The notes under the pieces were generated by a model. The model was given only the letters and a program-made list of their open reading frames with translations, had not been told where the DNA came from and made no database searches. The position numbers and the translations under genes are program-made. A stretch of DNA of 64,000 nucleotides from Mollicutes bacterium (GTDB lineage: Bacteria > Bacillota_I > Bacilli_A > Izemoplasmatales > Izemoplasmataceae), in NCBI GenBank assembly GCA_003552925.1, contig PUOX01000031.1, positions 1 to 64,000 on the forward strand. The letters run 5' to 3'. Positions within the stretch are counted from its first letter, which is position 1, and each line of letters opens with the position of its first letter. Of this stretch, positions 48,865 to 58,170 are shown in pieces.

Positions 48865-49398
48865 TCATTTTCCCTTCACTTCCCAACCGAACTCAAGGCG
48901 GACGTTCTTCTTTTCGACATCCTCGTTGCTGTAACATGTCGTATCAAAGCCGATGAGATGAAAGCCGTTCTTGCGGTAAAACTCGATCGCCGGAACGTTG
49001 CGGCTTTGGGTTTCCAAAACGACATAACGGCATTTTTTCTCTTTCGCCAGGCGCTTGGCGTAATCGATCAGTTTCGTGCCCACGCCCTTGCCGCGATGTT
49101 TCATATAGACGAGAATCTCGGTGATGCGCAAACGGTTTGACCAGGTTTCGTGGTTGACTTCCACGATGCCCAAACATTCATCACCCTCATAATACCCCGC
49201 CGCTTCGGCGTTTTCGAAATAGGGTTCATAAAGCCTGTCAGTGAAGGAGACCTTCTTTTTCTCTTCGAACGCCTTGCGTTCAAGCTTGATTTCGACATCG
49301 CCGCTTTCGCGGATGCTGATGTCGTAGTACGAATCGGTTTCATAGACGAATTTCAGCTCTTTCAGCTCGTGAGTCTCCTTAGGGAGGTTCTTGAACAT
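48865..49398 (-). CDS. GNAT family N-acetyltransferase
   Basis: 'ITEILVYMKHRGKGVGTKLIDYAKRLAKEKKCRYVVLETQSRNVPAIEFYRKNGF'. Confidence 0.93.
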   Translation of the reverse strand: MFKNLPKETHELKELKFVYETDSYYDISIRESGDVEIKLERKAFEEKKKVSFTDRLYEPYFENAEAAGYYEGDECLGIVEVNHETWSNRLRITEILVYMKHRGKGVGTKLIDYAKRLAKEKKCRYVVLETQSRNVPAIEFYRKNGFHLIGFDTTCYSNEDVEKKNVRLEFGWEVKGK

Positions 49399-49475
49399 CG
49401 TCTCACATCCTCTCTTAAGTCAAGTGTACCATGCGAACATTGACAAAACACCCCATTTTGGAAGAAGGTGGATTC

Positions 49476-50279
49476 ATGGACCGCTATAAAGCGCTCAAAT
49501 GCGCCCAAGCGATGCAACACCGGTTTTTGCTTCCCGACAAAGAACTAGAGGAAGCGTTCCTGCAAAACGAGAACGCCTATGCGCTGACGTATGGCGAAAC
49601 CGTTTTGCTTGTCGATTGCGAGGACACTTGCGACCTCTATTTCGCCACCAACAACCTAGAAGAGCTTCCCGAAGCGTTCGGGCTGCTCAAGTCGAAACGG
49701 TTCGAAAACGCGCGTTTTACGGTGCACGTTACCGAGGAGTCCAAAACGGAAGGGCAAATCGACACGGTCCTGCCCGTTCTTTTAGATGCCGGGTGCACGA
49801 TTCGCGAAGAAAACATCGCCTACCGCACCAAAAGGCCTTTGAAAGAGTTCGCTTTCGCTTCCGAAAAGGTCCGCCCGATGCGCGATAGGGAGGGATACCT
49901 CGTCTATTCCATGGCCATCGTGCTTTTGGATGAGGCGAAGTTCGCGATGAGCTACGAAGCGTTCGAACGCTTTACTAGGCGTGACGGCTGCGTCTGCTTA
50001 GTCTATGAAAGCGACGGGGTGATCAAAGGGTTCGCCCTGGGCAAGATTTACAACGGCGCGTCTTTGTTTGTGCGCGGCATGGGCGTGGAGCGGACTTACC
50101 AGGGGTTTGGCATCTCCAAGCACCTTTTGGCGTCGCTGTTCGAGTGGGGCCTGCAAAAAGGCGCCACTTCTTCAATGCTTTGGGTGGAGCGAAAGAACGT
50201 CCGCGCGATCGGTCTCTATGAACGGTTTGCGTACGTCCCATACGGGGATAGGGAAGTTGTGTTGAACTACATTCCCTGA
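49476..50279 (+). CDS. GNAT family N-acetyltransferase
   Basis: 'GMGVERTYQGFGISKHLLASLFEWGLQKGATSSMLWVERKNVRAIGLYERF'. Confidence 0.88.
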   Translation: MDRYKALKCAQAMQHRFLLPDKELEEAFLQNENAYALTYGETVLLVDCEDTCDLYFATNNLEELPEAFGLLKSKRFENARFTVHVTEESKTEGQIDTVLPVLLDAGCTIREENIAYRTKRPLKEFAFASEKVRPMRDREGYLVYSMAIVLLDEAKFAMSYEAFERFTRRDGCVCLVYESDGVIKGFALGKIYNGASLFVRGMGVERTYQGFGISKHLLASLFEWGLQKGATSSMLWVERKNVRAIGLYERFAYVPYGDREVVLNYIP

Positions 50280-50445
50280 GAGCGAGGCGAGAATCCCTCG
50301 CTTTTTTTGTGCAAAAACGCGGCATTTGCATGATACCCCGAGAAAACCGCAGTTAAAAGAAAAAACAAGATTCCTTTTTGGCCGTGCGGTGGTATAATAA
50401 CGTTATAAAATGTGTGACGGATGTCACAAGACGAAGGGGTGTTTT

Positions 50446-51822
50446 ATGAAAAAATTTGCCTGGCCGTTGTTTGCCGTGCTGCTTTTGTTGCTTGTTGCTT
50501 GCGGGGGGTCCAATGTGTATCGTACGGATTCGGGAAGATTCGTGTATGAGGTCGCCAACCGCAGTGTGACCATCACCGATTACCGCTCAAGTGGCCAAGC
50601 CTATGAGGAAATCTTCATTCCGGAAACCATCAACGATTTGCCCGTTGAGACCATCGCGAGGGGTGCGTTCACCAGTTCCGTTTCGAGAGGAACCTTGGTG
50701 GCGGGCGTCGTCGTGATTCCGGAAAGCGTCACAACCGTTAAAGAAAACGCGTTCACCGGAACCCCCGGTCCAAACGCTATCGTCTTGCGCGCCCAAGAAG
50801 AGCCCGCTGGATTTCAAAGCGGATGGAACAATACGGTTGCGCCTGTTGTCTACGACTATGCGAGCATGGACGTAGAAGGCCATTATCGCTATGTAGTCAC
50901 TAACAGCGACACCGTCGTGCTTTTGAAGTTGTTGGAGACTTTTGAAGACGCAACCTTCAATGTGCCGCAAACCATCGAGGGAAAACCCGTGGTGGAAATT
51001 TCCGACATGGCCGCCATCGGCAATACGCACATCGAGACGTTGATTGTCGGCGAAGGTATTGTGAGAATCGGCCGCGAAGCGTTCTCGGGCCTTTCCGCGC
51101 TCAAAACCATCACCTTGCCAGAAAGCTTGGTTTCGATGGGGGAGAGGGTTTTCTCCGGCAACCGCAATCTTGAAGAAGTGAACTTCCATGCAGACAGCAA
51201 TCTGGAAGCCTTGCCTCCCGGCGCGTTCCGCAGTTCGTCACCACTCCCGCAGTTTTCCAACAAGATTACCAATATCGCCATTCCCGACAGCGTTGAAAGC
51301 ATAGGATCGAACGCCTTTTTGAACGGAAGCACCCTAGAAACCGTCACATTCGGCGCCGAAAGCGCGTTGAAACACATCGGCGAATTCGCGTTCAGAAGCA
51401 CGCTGAGCCTCGAAAGCATCGAGTTTCCAAGCACGCTTGAGACCATCGGACGGCAGGCGTTTCGCAATTCCGGCATCGTGGAGTTTGTCTTTCCCGAAGG
51501 CCTGACACGCATCGAACATGGCGTATTCATGGAATCGAGAGCGCTTGAGAAGGTCGTTATCGGTCCCCACATTGAAAGCATTGCCGAAGCCGCCTTCCGC
51601 GATTGCGTCAACTTGAAAGTTGTCGTTGTCCAACGCGAAGCTTCCGAAGGCATCACGACTCTTGACCACTGGAGCTCTTCCTTGGGCCGTCCTTTCCGCC
51701 AAAATCATGCCGATTTTGCCATCTATGTCCCCGAAAACAGCTTCACCGAATACTCGGAAGACGACCGATGGGACTTCTACATCGACAAGCTTCACACCCA
51801 CGAAGATTTGCCCGCTGAGTAA
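50446..51822 (+). CDS. Leucine-rich-repeat (BspA-type) lipoprotein
   Basis: Lipobox LLLVAC; repeated 'I.IPDSVESIGSNAFLNGSTLETVTF' LRR_5 units. Confidence 0.88.
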   Translation: MKKFAWPLFAVLLLLLVACGGSNVYRTDSGRFVYEVANRSVTITDYRSSGQAYEEIFIPETINDLPVETIARGAFTSSVSRGTLVAGVVVIPESVTTVKENAFTGTPGPNAIVLRAQEEPAGFQSGWNNTVAPVVYDYASMDVEGHYRYVVTNSDTVVLLKLLETFEDATFNVPQTIEGKPVVEISDMAAIGNTHIETLIVGEGIVRIGREAFSGLSALKTITLPESLVSMGERVFSGNRNLEEVNFHADSNLEALPPGAFRSSSPLPQFSNKITNIAIPDSVESIGSNAFLNGSTLETVTFGAESALKHIGEFAFRSTLSLESIEFPSTLETIGRQAFRNSGIVEFVFPEGLTRIEHGVFMESRALEKVVIGPHIESIAEAAFRDCVNLKVVVVQREASEGITTLDHWSSSLGRPFRQNHADFAIYVPENSFTEYSEDDRWDFYIDKLHTHEDLPAE

Positions 51823-51827
51823 TTGAA

Positions 51828-51866
51828 AAGACGCCTCCCGGCCGCCGGGAGGCGTCTTTTTTTAAT
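51828..51866. terminator. Bidirectional terminator
   Basis: aagacgcctcccggccgccgggaggcgtctttttttaa. Confidence 0.9.
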
Positions 51867-52788
51867 GTTTGAGGCGGAAAACGTCGTAATTGTGGTGGGA
51901 GACGATTTCGATGGAATCGTCTTCGCGCAAAGCTTTTAAGGCTTTGCCGGGGTCCTCGCGTCGGTGCCTTAGGAACCCTTCGATTTCAAATTGATGCATC
52001 GGATGCCGTTTTATGAGGGCTTTGAGCGCTTCGACGCTGTCTTCGATGTCGCTCATGTAGTCGTCTTTGCTCAAGTAGTCTAGGGGAATGCCTCCGAGGG
52101 CTTTTTGAATGCGTTTCATGGTCGTCGCATCCACCGCTTGGGCGTAAGATTCCGTCGGCGGACGCACGGGGGTGTTCAAATACAATTTGTCGTAGCGTAT
52201 GGCTTTCAGAAGCTTTTTGAAGCTTCTAAGGGCTTCTTCATCGTCGTTCAAGCCCTTCATGAAGATGATTTCAAGCCACAATTGCCCTTCGAAGCGTTTG
52301 GCGAAATCGACAATGCCCCAGTAGTGTTCATCAAAACTCAAACCGTTGTAGGGGCGGTTGATGCGTTTGAAGGAAGGTTCGTCGTAAGCGTCCAAAGAAG
52401 GAATGACGATGTCTGCCTGCGCCGCTTCTTCTCGCGTTTCGGGATCGAAAAAGAGCGAGCCGTTCGTAATCAAGACCACAGGCTTTTCGGTCCTTTTTTT
52501 GATGCCTTTGATCAGTTTTCCCAGATTGGTGTTGAGGGTGGGTTCGCCGTCGCCGACGATGGATACGACATCGAATTCCGGCGCTTTTTTAAGCGCATCG
52601 TCGAATTCTGCAAGGATGTCTTCGATGGGTGTGTAATCCTTGCGCACATGCGGGACGTAGTCGCTTCGTCCGAGCTGGCAGTACACGCATCCGAAGTTGC
52701 ATCTGTTGTCGGTGATCGGACCGATGCCGAGAGATCTTCCCAAGCGCCGAGACGCGACGACACCGTAGACGTGCTTTCCGTGGGTCAT
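51862..52788 (-). CDS. Radical SAM protein (COG0731/MoaA-like Fe-S oxidoreductase)
   Basis: 'ITDNRCNFGCVYCQLGRSDY' CxxxCxxC, 'VGDGEPTLN', 'ITNGSLF'. Confidence 0.9.
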   Translation of the reverse strand: MTHGKHVYGVVASRRLGRSLGIGPITDNRCNFGCVYCQLGRSDYVPHVRKDYTPIEDILAEFDDALKKAPEFDVVSIVGDGEPTLNTNLGKLIKGIKKRTEKPVVLITNGSLFFDPETREEAAQADIVIPSLDAYDEPSFKRINRPYNGLSFDEHYWGIVDFAKRFEGQLWLEIIFMKGLNDDEEALRSFKKLLKAIRYDKLYLNTPVRPPTESYAQAVDATTMKRIQKALGGIPLDYLSKDDYMSDIEDSVEALKALIKRHPMHQFEIEGFLRHRREDPGKALKALREDDSIEIVSHHNYDVFRLKH

Positions 52789-52832
52789 GGCAAATCTCCT
52801 TTGTATTGTGATGCCCGAGCTTGGCTCGGGAG

Positions 52833-52866
52833 CAGTAAAAAAAACCGCAGAAATCTACGGTTTTAT
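52833..52866 (-). terminator. Terminator/attenuator overlapping the stop codon of the 30-aa ORF
   Basis: Minus strand AAAACCGTAG-ATTT-CTGCGGTTTT followed by T-run. Confidence 0.8.
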
Positions 52867-52947
52867 CGCACGAAGAAAGTGTTTTGGCAGGCAAGCCAAA
52901 GCATGTCCGGGAGCTTTTGTTTGGTCCTTGAAGGCGATTATCACCAT
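52855..52947 (-). CDS. Candidate 30-aa leader peptide MVIIAFKDQTKAPGHALACLPKHFLRAIKP
   Basis: AAGGAGAG SD, ATG, 31 in-frame codons ending TAG inside a terminator stem; TATAAT-like promoter just upstream. Confidence 0.5.
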   Translation of the reverse strand: MVIIAFKDQTKAPGHALACLPKHFLRAIKP

Positions 52948-53063
52948 GGCGTATCTCTCCTTAAGTGTTCAAGAAATCGAAACGTTACTTTTGCCTGCGT
53001 CTACATAAATTATACCATGAAACGAGGAGTTCGCAACCAACAATCTTGAAGATTTGCATGTGC

Positions 53064-54059
53064 CTAAAGCTTACAATCGCCTGCGACAATCCAGCCGCGC
53101 ATCCGGAATAGACGGTCTATGAGGTAGACCAACACCAATGGGGCGACAATGTGCAATATCGCGATGCCGAAAAAGACCGACGCTTCATACCCCATGGCGT
53201 CCAAAACGCCTACTTGCCCAACAAGGGCGCTTGTGCCCATTCCGCTGCCGACCTGCGTGCTTTCTAAGCGGAACACCAAGGTGGAAAACGGGCCCAAAAC
53301 CGCGGAAGCGATGATGGGCGGAAGCCAGATGAGAGGCTTTTTCAGTATGTTTTTGAACTGCAGCATCGAAGTCCCGATGCCGATTGAGACAATGGTGCCC
53401 AAATTGTTGTCCTTGCGGCTCATCACCGCAAAACCGAGCATCTGCGCCGCGCCGCCCACCACGGCTGCGCCTCCGGCGATGCCGGTCAACCCGATGGAGA
53501 TGGCGATGGCGGCGCTTGAAATCGGTGATGTCAGCAACATCCCCATGATGGTGGCGATGACGACGCCCATCAAAAAGGGCTGGTAGGTCGTCGCGCGTTC
53601 GATGTAGTCGCCGATGCCGCCCATGAAGACCGAGACCGGATGACCGATCAGCGAGGCGACCGCGTAGGCGATAACGCCTGAGAAAAGCGGAATCAAAATG
53701 ATGTCGAGCGGCGTTTCTTTGCGCAAGATGTTGCGCATGCCTTCAATGGCGGCGACGCTTGTGATGTAGGCGACGACCGGGTCGAACATCAAAGTTGTGC
53801 CGATGCCGCCGGCCACCGCGCCGCTAATCAGCGGGATGCCTTTGAGTTTCAGCGACCAGGCGATGCCGGCGCCGATGCCGACGCCCATGAGCTCTTTGAG
53901 GATTTCCGACAGTTCTAAAAGGGAATTCAGGTTCAATAACGTACCGAGCTGTTCGACAATGACTCCGATGATCAAAGTGGAGAACAAACCGATGGCCATG
54001 CCGTTCAATGTTTTGATGAAATACTGCAGCACACGTTTTGGTATGGTTTCTTCGCTCAT
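53064..54059 (-). CDS. PTS EIIC-like (PTS_EIIC_2 family) membrane protein
   Basis: 'GIGAGIAWSLKLKGIPLISGAVAGGIGT', repeated Gly/Ala-rich TMs. Confidence 0.75.
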   Translation of the reverse strand: MSEETIPKRVLQYFIKTLNGMAIGLFSTLIIGVIVEQLGTLLNLNSLLELSEILKELMGVGIGAGIAWSLKLKGIPLISGAVAGGIGTTLMFDPVVAYITSVAAIEGMRNILRKETPLDIILIPLFSGVIAYAVASLIGHPVSVFMGGIGDYIERATTYQPFLMGVVIATIMGMLLTSPISSAAIAISIGLTGIAGGAAVVGGAAQMLGFAVMSRKDNNLGTIVSIGIGTSMLQFKNILKKPLIWLPPIIASAVLGPFSTLVFRLESTQVGSGMGTSALVGQVGVLDAMGYEASVFFGIAILHIVAPLVLVYLIDRLFRMRGWIVAGDCKL

Positions 54060-54212
54060 GCAAGCTACCTCGCTTTAATTTTTTTAACATTTTTCATTGT
54101 AACATAAAACGGCACCGATTTCGGTCGCATTTCTTTAGATTTTCACGCAAGAAAGAAAGCAGAGAAAGCGATTGGGTGTATAATGGAACCATAGCGGTTA
54201 TGGAGGTTGTCG

Positions 54213-55130
54213 ATGAAAAAAGCGTTCCTTATCGCGGTCATGGTCGCCCTTCTGCTTTTCGCCGCGGTGGCGGCGGCCACTTTGCTGAGCATGCAAAGAG
54301 GCGAACGCGTGCAAGCGGAATTTGAAGACGGCGAGATTGACAACGTCAACACCGCCGACCTTGACGGAGTGAGCGTCGCTTACCGCGCGTACGGCGAAGA
54401 CCATGGCGACACAATCGTTTTGGTGCACGGATTCTTGGGAAGCTCTTACGATTATCGTTATTTGAGCGAACGCTTGAGCGAGACGCACCGGGTGATCGCC
54501 GTGGATTTGCCGGGCTTCGGCCACAGCGATAAGCCTTTGGATTATGACTACACGAGAGAGAATCAGGCGGAGACGCTCGCTTCTTTGATGGAAGCGCTCG
54601 GCATCGAGCGCTACGTCCTCGGCGGCCATTCGATGGGCGGCGACGTCGTTTTGCGTCATGCCGATATGTATCCGGAGCGGGTCGAGAAACTCGTGCTGTT
54701 TGCGAGCGTCGGCGGTGAAGAAAGCGCCCCTAGAGCGCTGCCGCGCATCGTTTACGCATTGCTTTTTCAAAACTATTACGTGCAGCGCCGGGGGTTTGAC
54801 ACGCTCTTTGTCGATGAAAACTTTCAAAGCGCTGCGTATTTCGAGCCGATGTATTATTTCACGCGCCAAATCCCTACGGCTGTGTTACGGAAATTTTCCG
54901 AAGACCGCGACGAAACACCGTTAACGGAATTGCTGGGCGAAATCGAGACGCCTACTTTGCTGCTTTATGGCGACAAGGACACTTGGACGCCTTTGGAAAT
55001 CGGAGAAACCTTGGACGATTCGCTTGCGAACAGTTCTCTTGAAATTTTGGAGAACGTGGGGCACATGCCGTTCATGGAGACGCCGGAAGAAACGTTTGCG
55101 CTAATGGAATCGTTTGTGGAAGACGACTGA
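54213..55130 (+). CDS. Alpha/beta hydrolase with N-terminal TM/signal segment
   Basis: 'VLVHGFLGSSYDYRYLSERL', 'GGHSMGGDVVLRHADMYPERVEKLVLF' (GHSMGG nucleophile elbow), 'ENVGHMPFMETPEE'. Confidence 0.93.
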   Translation: MKKAFLIAVMVALLLFAAVAAATLLSMQRGERVQAEFEDGEIDNVNTADLDGVSVAYRAYGEDHGDTIVLVHGFLGSSYDYRYLSERLSETHRVIAVDLPGFGHSDKPLDYDYTRENQAETLASLMEALGIERYVLGGHSMGGDVVLRHADMYPERVEKLVLFASVGGEESAPRALPRIVYALLFQNYYVQRRGFDTLFVDENFQSAAYFEPMYYFTRQIPTAVLRKFSEDRDETPLTELLGEIETPTLLLYGDKDTWTPLEIGETLDDSLANSSLEILENVGHMPFMETPEETFALMESFVEDD

Positions 55131-55157
55131 TTGCGCATCGTGAACGTCAATTCTAAA

Positions 55158-55190
55158 AAAAACCGACAGAAATTCTCTGTCGGTTTTCTT
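55158..55190. terminator. Bidirectional terminator closing the rib operon and the hydrolase gene
   Basis: aaaaccgacagaaattctctgtcggttttctta. Confidence 0.85.
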
Positions 55191-55848
55191 ATAAAATGTC
55201 GGTGAGTTCGCGGATGTCGTCGATTAGAAGGTCCGCTTCGCGCAGTTCTCCTTCTCTTGCGAAACCATAGGTGGCGCCGACGGTGTGGATGTTGTTTTTC
55301 TTGCCCGCCTCGATGTCATGGATTCGGTCGCCGACAATGATCATCTCTTCCGGATAGTCTTGTTTGATGATGCTGAGCACGCGGTGTTTTTCTTCAACGC
55401 CGGGATAGGTCTCCGAACAGACCATGGAGTCAAAAAGTTCGTCCAGGCCGAACTGTTTGGCATGCGCGTTGAGGTAGTAGTTTTTGCAGTTGCTGATGAA
55501 GATTAAGGCGTAGCCTTTCTCTTTCAGTCGCCGAAGCGTCTTGAGGGCTCCATCGAACAGCTTCGCTTCGCCCTTCTCGATCAAGCGCCGCATTTCCTCG
55601 CTGATGATGGAGGACGCCTTGTTTTTGGCTTCTTCGGTTAAATCCTTGCCAAAGGCGTTCCACATTTCTTTCGGGGTTTGCCCCAAGAATTGCGAAATCT
55701 CCTCGTAGGTCCAATCTTTTTCGGGCGCGCCGTGATGCTCTTTCAAATACTCGTAGGCCTTCAAAAAGGCGGGACCATAAATGTGCATGCTGTCGTGAAG
55801 TGTGCCGTCGTAGTCCAAAAAGATGGTTTGAATGGCTGTTTTGTCCAT
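55189..55848 (-). CDS. HAD-IA (phosphoglycolate phosphatase-like) hydrolase in rib operon
   Basis: 'IFLDYDGTLHDSMHIYG', 'FISNCKNYY', 'IIVGDRIHDIEAGKKNNIHTVGATYGFA'; start one nt after ribH stop. Confidence 0.9.
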   Translation of the reverse strand: MDKTAIQTIFLDYDGTLHDSMHIYGPAFLKAYEYLKEHHGAPEKDWTYEEISQFLGQTPKEMWNAFGKDLTEEAKNKASSIISEEMRRLIEKGEAKLFDGALKTLRRLKEKGYALIFISNCKNYYLNAHAKQFGLDELFDSMVCSETYPGVEEKHRVLSIIKQDYPEEMIIVGDRIHDIEAGKKNNIHTVGATYGFAREGELREADLLIDDIRELTDIL

Positions 55849-55849
55849 G

Positions 55850-56311
55850 TCAGATCGCTTTGAACAGGTTGGCCATCTCGATGGCGCTCATCGCGGCGTC
55901 GTAGCCTTTGTTGCCGGATTTGGTGCCGCTGCGCTCGATGGCTTGTTCGATGGTGTCTGTGGTGAGCACGCCGAAGACGACGGGCACTTCGGTGTCCAAA
56001 GCGACGTTGGCGACGCCTTTGGTGACTTCGTTGGCGACGTAGTCGAAATGGGGGGTGGAGCCTCGAATCACGGCGCCTAAGGTGATGACGGCGTCGTACT
56101 TGCCGCTTTTGGCGATCCTTTTGGCGACCAATGGAATCTCGAAGGCGCCCGGAACCCAGGTGACTTCAATGTCGGCCTCTTCCATGCCGTGGCGTTTGAG
56201 CGCGTCCAACGCGCCGTCTAGGAGCTTGCTGCCGACGAACTCGTTGAATCGTCCGACGACGATGTTCATTTTCAAACCTTTCGCATCAAAATTGCCTTCA
56301 TACTTTTTCAT
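55850..56311 (-). CDS. ribH: 6,7-dimethyl-8-ribityllumazine synthase
   Basis: '[25 protein letters not shown]', '[15 protein letters not shown]', '[21 protein letters not shown]'. Confidence 0.97.
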   Translation of the reverse strand: MKKYEGNFDAKGLKMNIVVGRFNEFVGSKLLDGALDALKRHGMEEADIEVTWVPGAFEIPLVAKRIAKSGKYDAVITLGAVIRGSTPHFDYVANEVTKGVANVALDTEVPVVFGVLTTDTIEQAIERSGTKSGNKGYDAAMSAIEMANLFKAI

Positions 56312-57519
56312 TTTTCTTCCTCCTTGAACTTGAGCAGATGGCCCAGTTTTTCCTTTTTGGTTTTCAAATAATGACGGTTTCTTTCGGTATGGTTCATTTG
56401 GATGGGAACGCGGTCGACGATTTCAAGTCCGTATCCGGAGAGCCCGGAGAGCTTTTTGGGGTTGTTGGTCATCAAGCGGATTTTCCGGACGCCGAGGTCC
56501 CTTAAGATTTGCGCGCCAATGCCGTAGTCGCGGGCGTCCGCGGGAAAGCCCAAAGCCTCGTTCGCTTCAACGGTGTCCATCCCTTCGTCTTGCAGGTGAT
56601 AGGCTTTGATTTTATTGATGAGGCCGATGCCTCTTCCCTCCTGGCGCATATAAAGCAGCACGCCTTTGCCGGATTGCTGGATGGTGACCATCGCGGCGTT
56701 CAACTGTTCGCCGCAATCGCAGCGTTGCGAGAAAAACGCATCGCCCGTCAAACATTCGGAGTGGACCCGGACAAGCACTTCGTCGTCGGCGCCGATGTCG
56801 CCTTTGATCAAGGCCACGTGGTGTTCGCCGCTCAAGGTGTTTTCATAGCCGACCAAATCGAAAGTTCCGTGTTCGGTCGGCAGGGTGGTTTCCGCGGCGC
56901 GCCGGACGTAGACGTCCTTGCGATGGCGGTAGGCGATCAAATCGGCGATGGTGATCATCAAAAGGCCGTGTTTTTCCGCGTACACTTCCAAATCGTCGAC
57001 TCTCGCCATGGTGCCGTCGTCGTTCATGATTTCGCAGATGACGCCCGCGGGCTTCAACCCCGCAAGCCTTGCCAAATCGACGGCGGCCTCGGTGTGGCCG
57101 GCGCGCTTTAGGACCCCGCCCTCTTTGGCGATGAGCGGAAAGACGTGGCCGGGTTTTTTGAAATCGTTCGGCCTCGCTTTGGGGTCAAGGGCCTTTTGGA
57201 TGGTTTTGGCGCGCTCGTGCGCGCTGATGCCGGTTTTGGTGTCGATGGCGTCGATTGACTCGGTGAAAGCGGTATGAAGGGTGTCGGTGTTGTTGTCGAC
57301 CATCTGGTCGATGCCGAGCTGGTTCAGGCGCGTCTGCGTCATCGGCAGGCAAATGAGCCCGCGTCCGTATGTCGCCATGAAGTTGACGCTTTCCGGCGTC
57401 GCTTTTTCGGCGGCCATGACCAAATCGCCTTCGTTCTCGCGGTCTTCGTCGTCGACGACGATGACCATTTCACCGTTTTTGATGGCTTCAATCGCTTCGT
57501 CGATGGTGTTGAATGGCAT
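56308..57519 (-). CDS. ribBA: Bifunctional DHBP synthase / GTP cyclohydrolase II
   Basis: '[28 protein letters not shown]', '[21 protein letters not shown]', '[20 protein letters not shown]'. Confidence 0.97.
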   Translation of the reverse strand: MPFNTIDEAIEAIKNGEMVIVVDDEDRENEGDLVMAAEKATPESVNFMATYGRGLICLPMTQTRLNQLGIDQMVDNNTDTLHTAFTESIDAIDTKTGISAHERAKTIQKALDPKARPNDFKKPGHVFPLIAKEGGVLKRAGHTEAAVDLARLAGLKPAGVICEIMNDDGTMARVDDLEVYAEKHGLLMITIADLIAYRHRKDVYVRRAAETTLPTEHGTFDLVGYENTLSGEHHVALIKGDIGADDEVLVRVHSECLTGDAFFSQRCDCGEQLNAAMVTIQQSGKGVLLYMRQEGRGIGLINKIKAYHLQDEGMDTVEANEALGFPADARDYGIGAQILRDLGVRKIRLMTNNPKKLSGLSGYGLEIVDRVPIQMNHTERNRHYLKTKKEKLGHLLKFKEEEK

Positions 57520-57531
57520 GAAAATTCCTCC

Positions 57532-58170
57532 TTAATATCCGTGGCGCTTCAAAAACGCTTCATCGAGCGAGGAAGAGCCGGTATGGGGTTTGGTGAGCTT
57601 TTCGACGTATTTGCCGATGATGTCGCATTCTAGGTTGACACGGTCGTGAATGCGCTTGTCGAGCAGGGTGGTCGCTTGTTCCGTGTGGGGAATGATGGAG
57701 ACCCAAAACGCTTGGTCTTCGGTTTTGGCCACGGTGAGCGAAATGCCGTCGATGGCGATGGAGCCTTTGTCGACAATGTAGCGCATCAGCGATTTTTCGG
57801 TACGCACTTTGACCCAGTGGGCGATGTCGTCTTCTTTCTTTTCGACGATGACGCCCGTATCGTCGATGTGGCCGCTGACGATGTGGCCGCCCAACCGGTC
57901 GCTCGCTCGCAAGGCGCGCTCTAGGTTCAATTTTGTGTTCGCGCGCAAGGCGGCGAAGGTGGTGCGGTCCATCGTTTCATGCATGACGTCGACTTCAAAG
58001 GCATCCTCGTGGAGTTTCGTCACGGTCAAACAGATGCCGTCGCAGGCGATGCTGTCGCCGATTTTGGCTTCTTCAAGGACTTTTTGCGCGCGAATGGCGA
58101 TTTTTGCCGAATGCGCGCCTTTTTGCACCGAACGCACGGTGCCGATTTCTTCGATAATGCCCGTGAACAT
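57532..58170 (-). CDS. ribE: Riboflavin synthase
   Basis: '[12 protein letters not shown]', '[13 protein letters not shown]', '[13 protein letters not shown]'. Confidence 0.96.
   Translation of the reverse strand: MFTGIIEEIGTVRSVQKGAHSAKIAIRAQKVLEEAKIGDSIACDGICLTVTKLHEDAFEVDVMHETMDRTTFAALRANTKLNLERALRASDRLGGHIVSGHIDDTGVIVEKKEDDIAHWVKVRTEKSLMRYIVDKGSIAIDGISLTVAKTEDQAFWVSIIPHTEQATTLLDKRIHDRVNLECDIIGKYVEKLTKPHTGSSSLDEAFLKRHGY

Noticed and set aside
52788-52950. Interpretation of the 30-aa ORF as a RiPP precursor modified by the adjacent radical SAM enzyme
   Set aside because: The radical SAM protein resembles the widespread COG0731-type family without a SPASM or precursor-recognition region; attenuation geometry is the better explanation.
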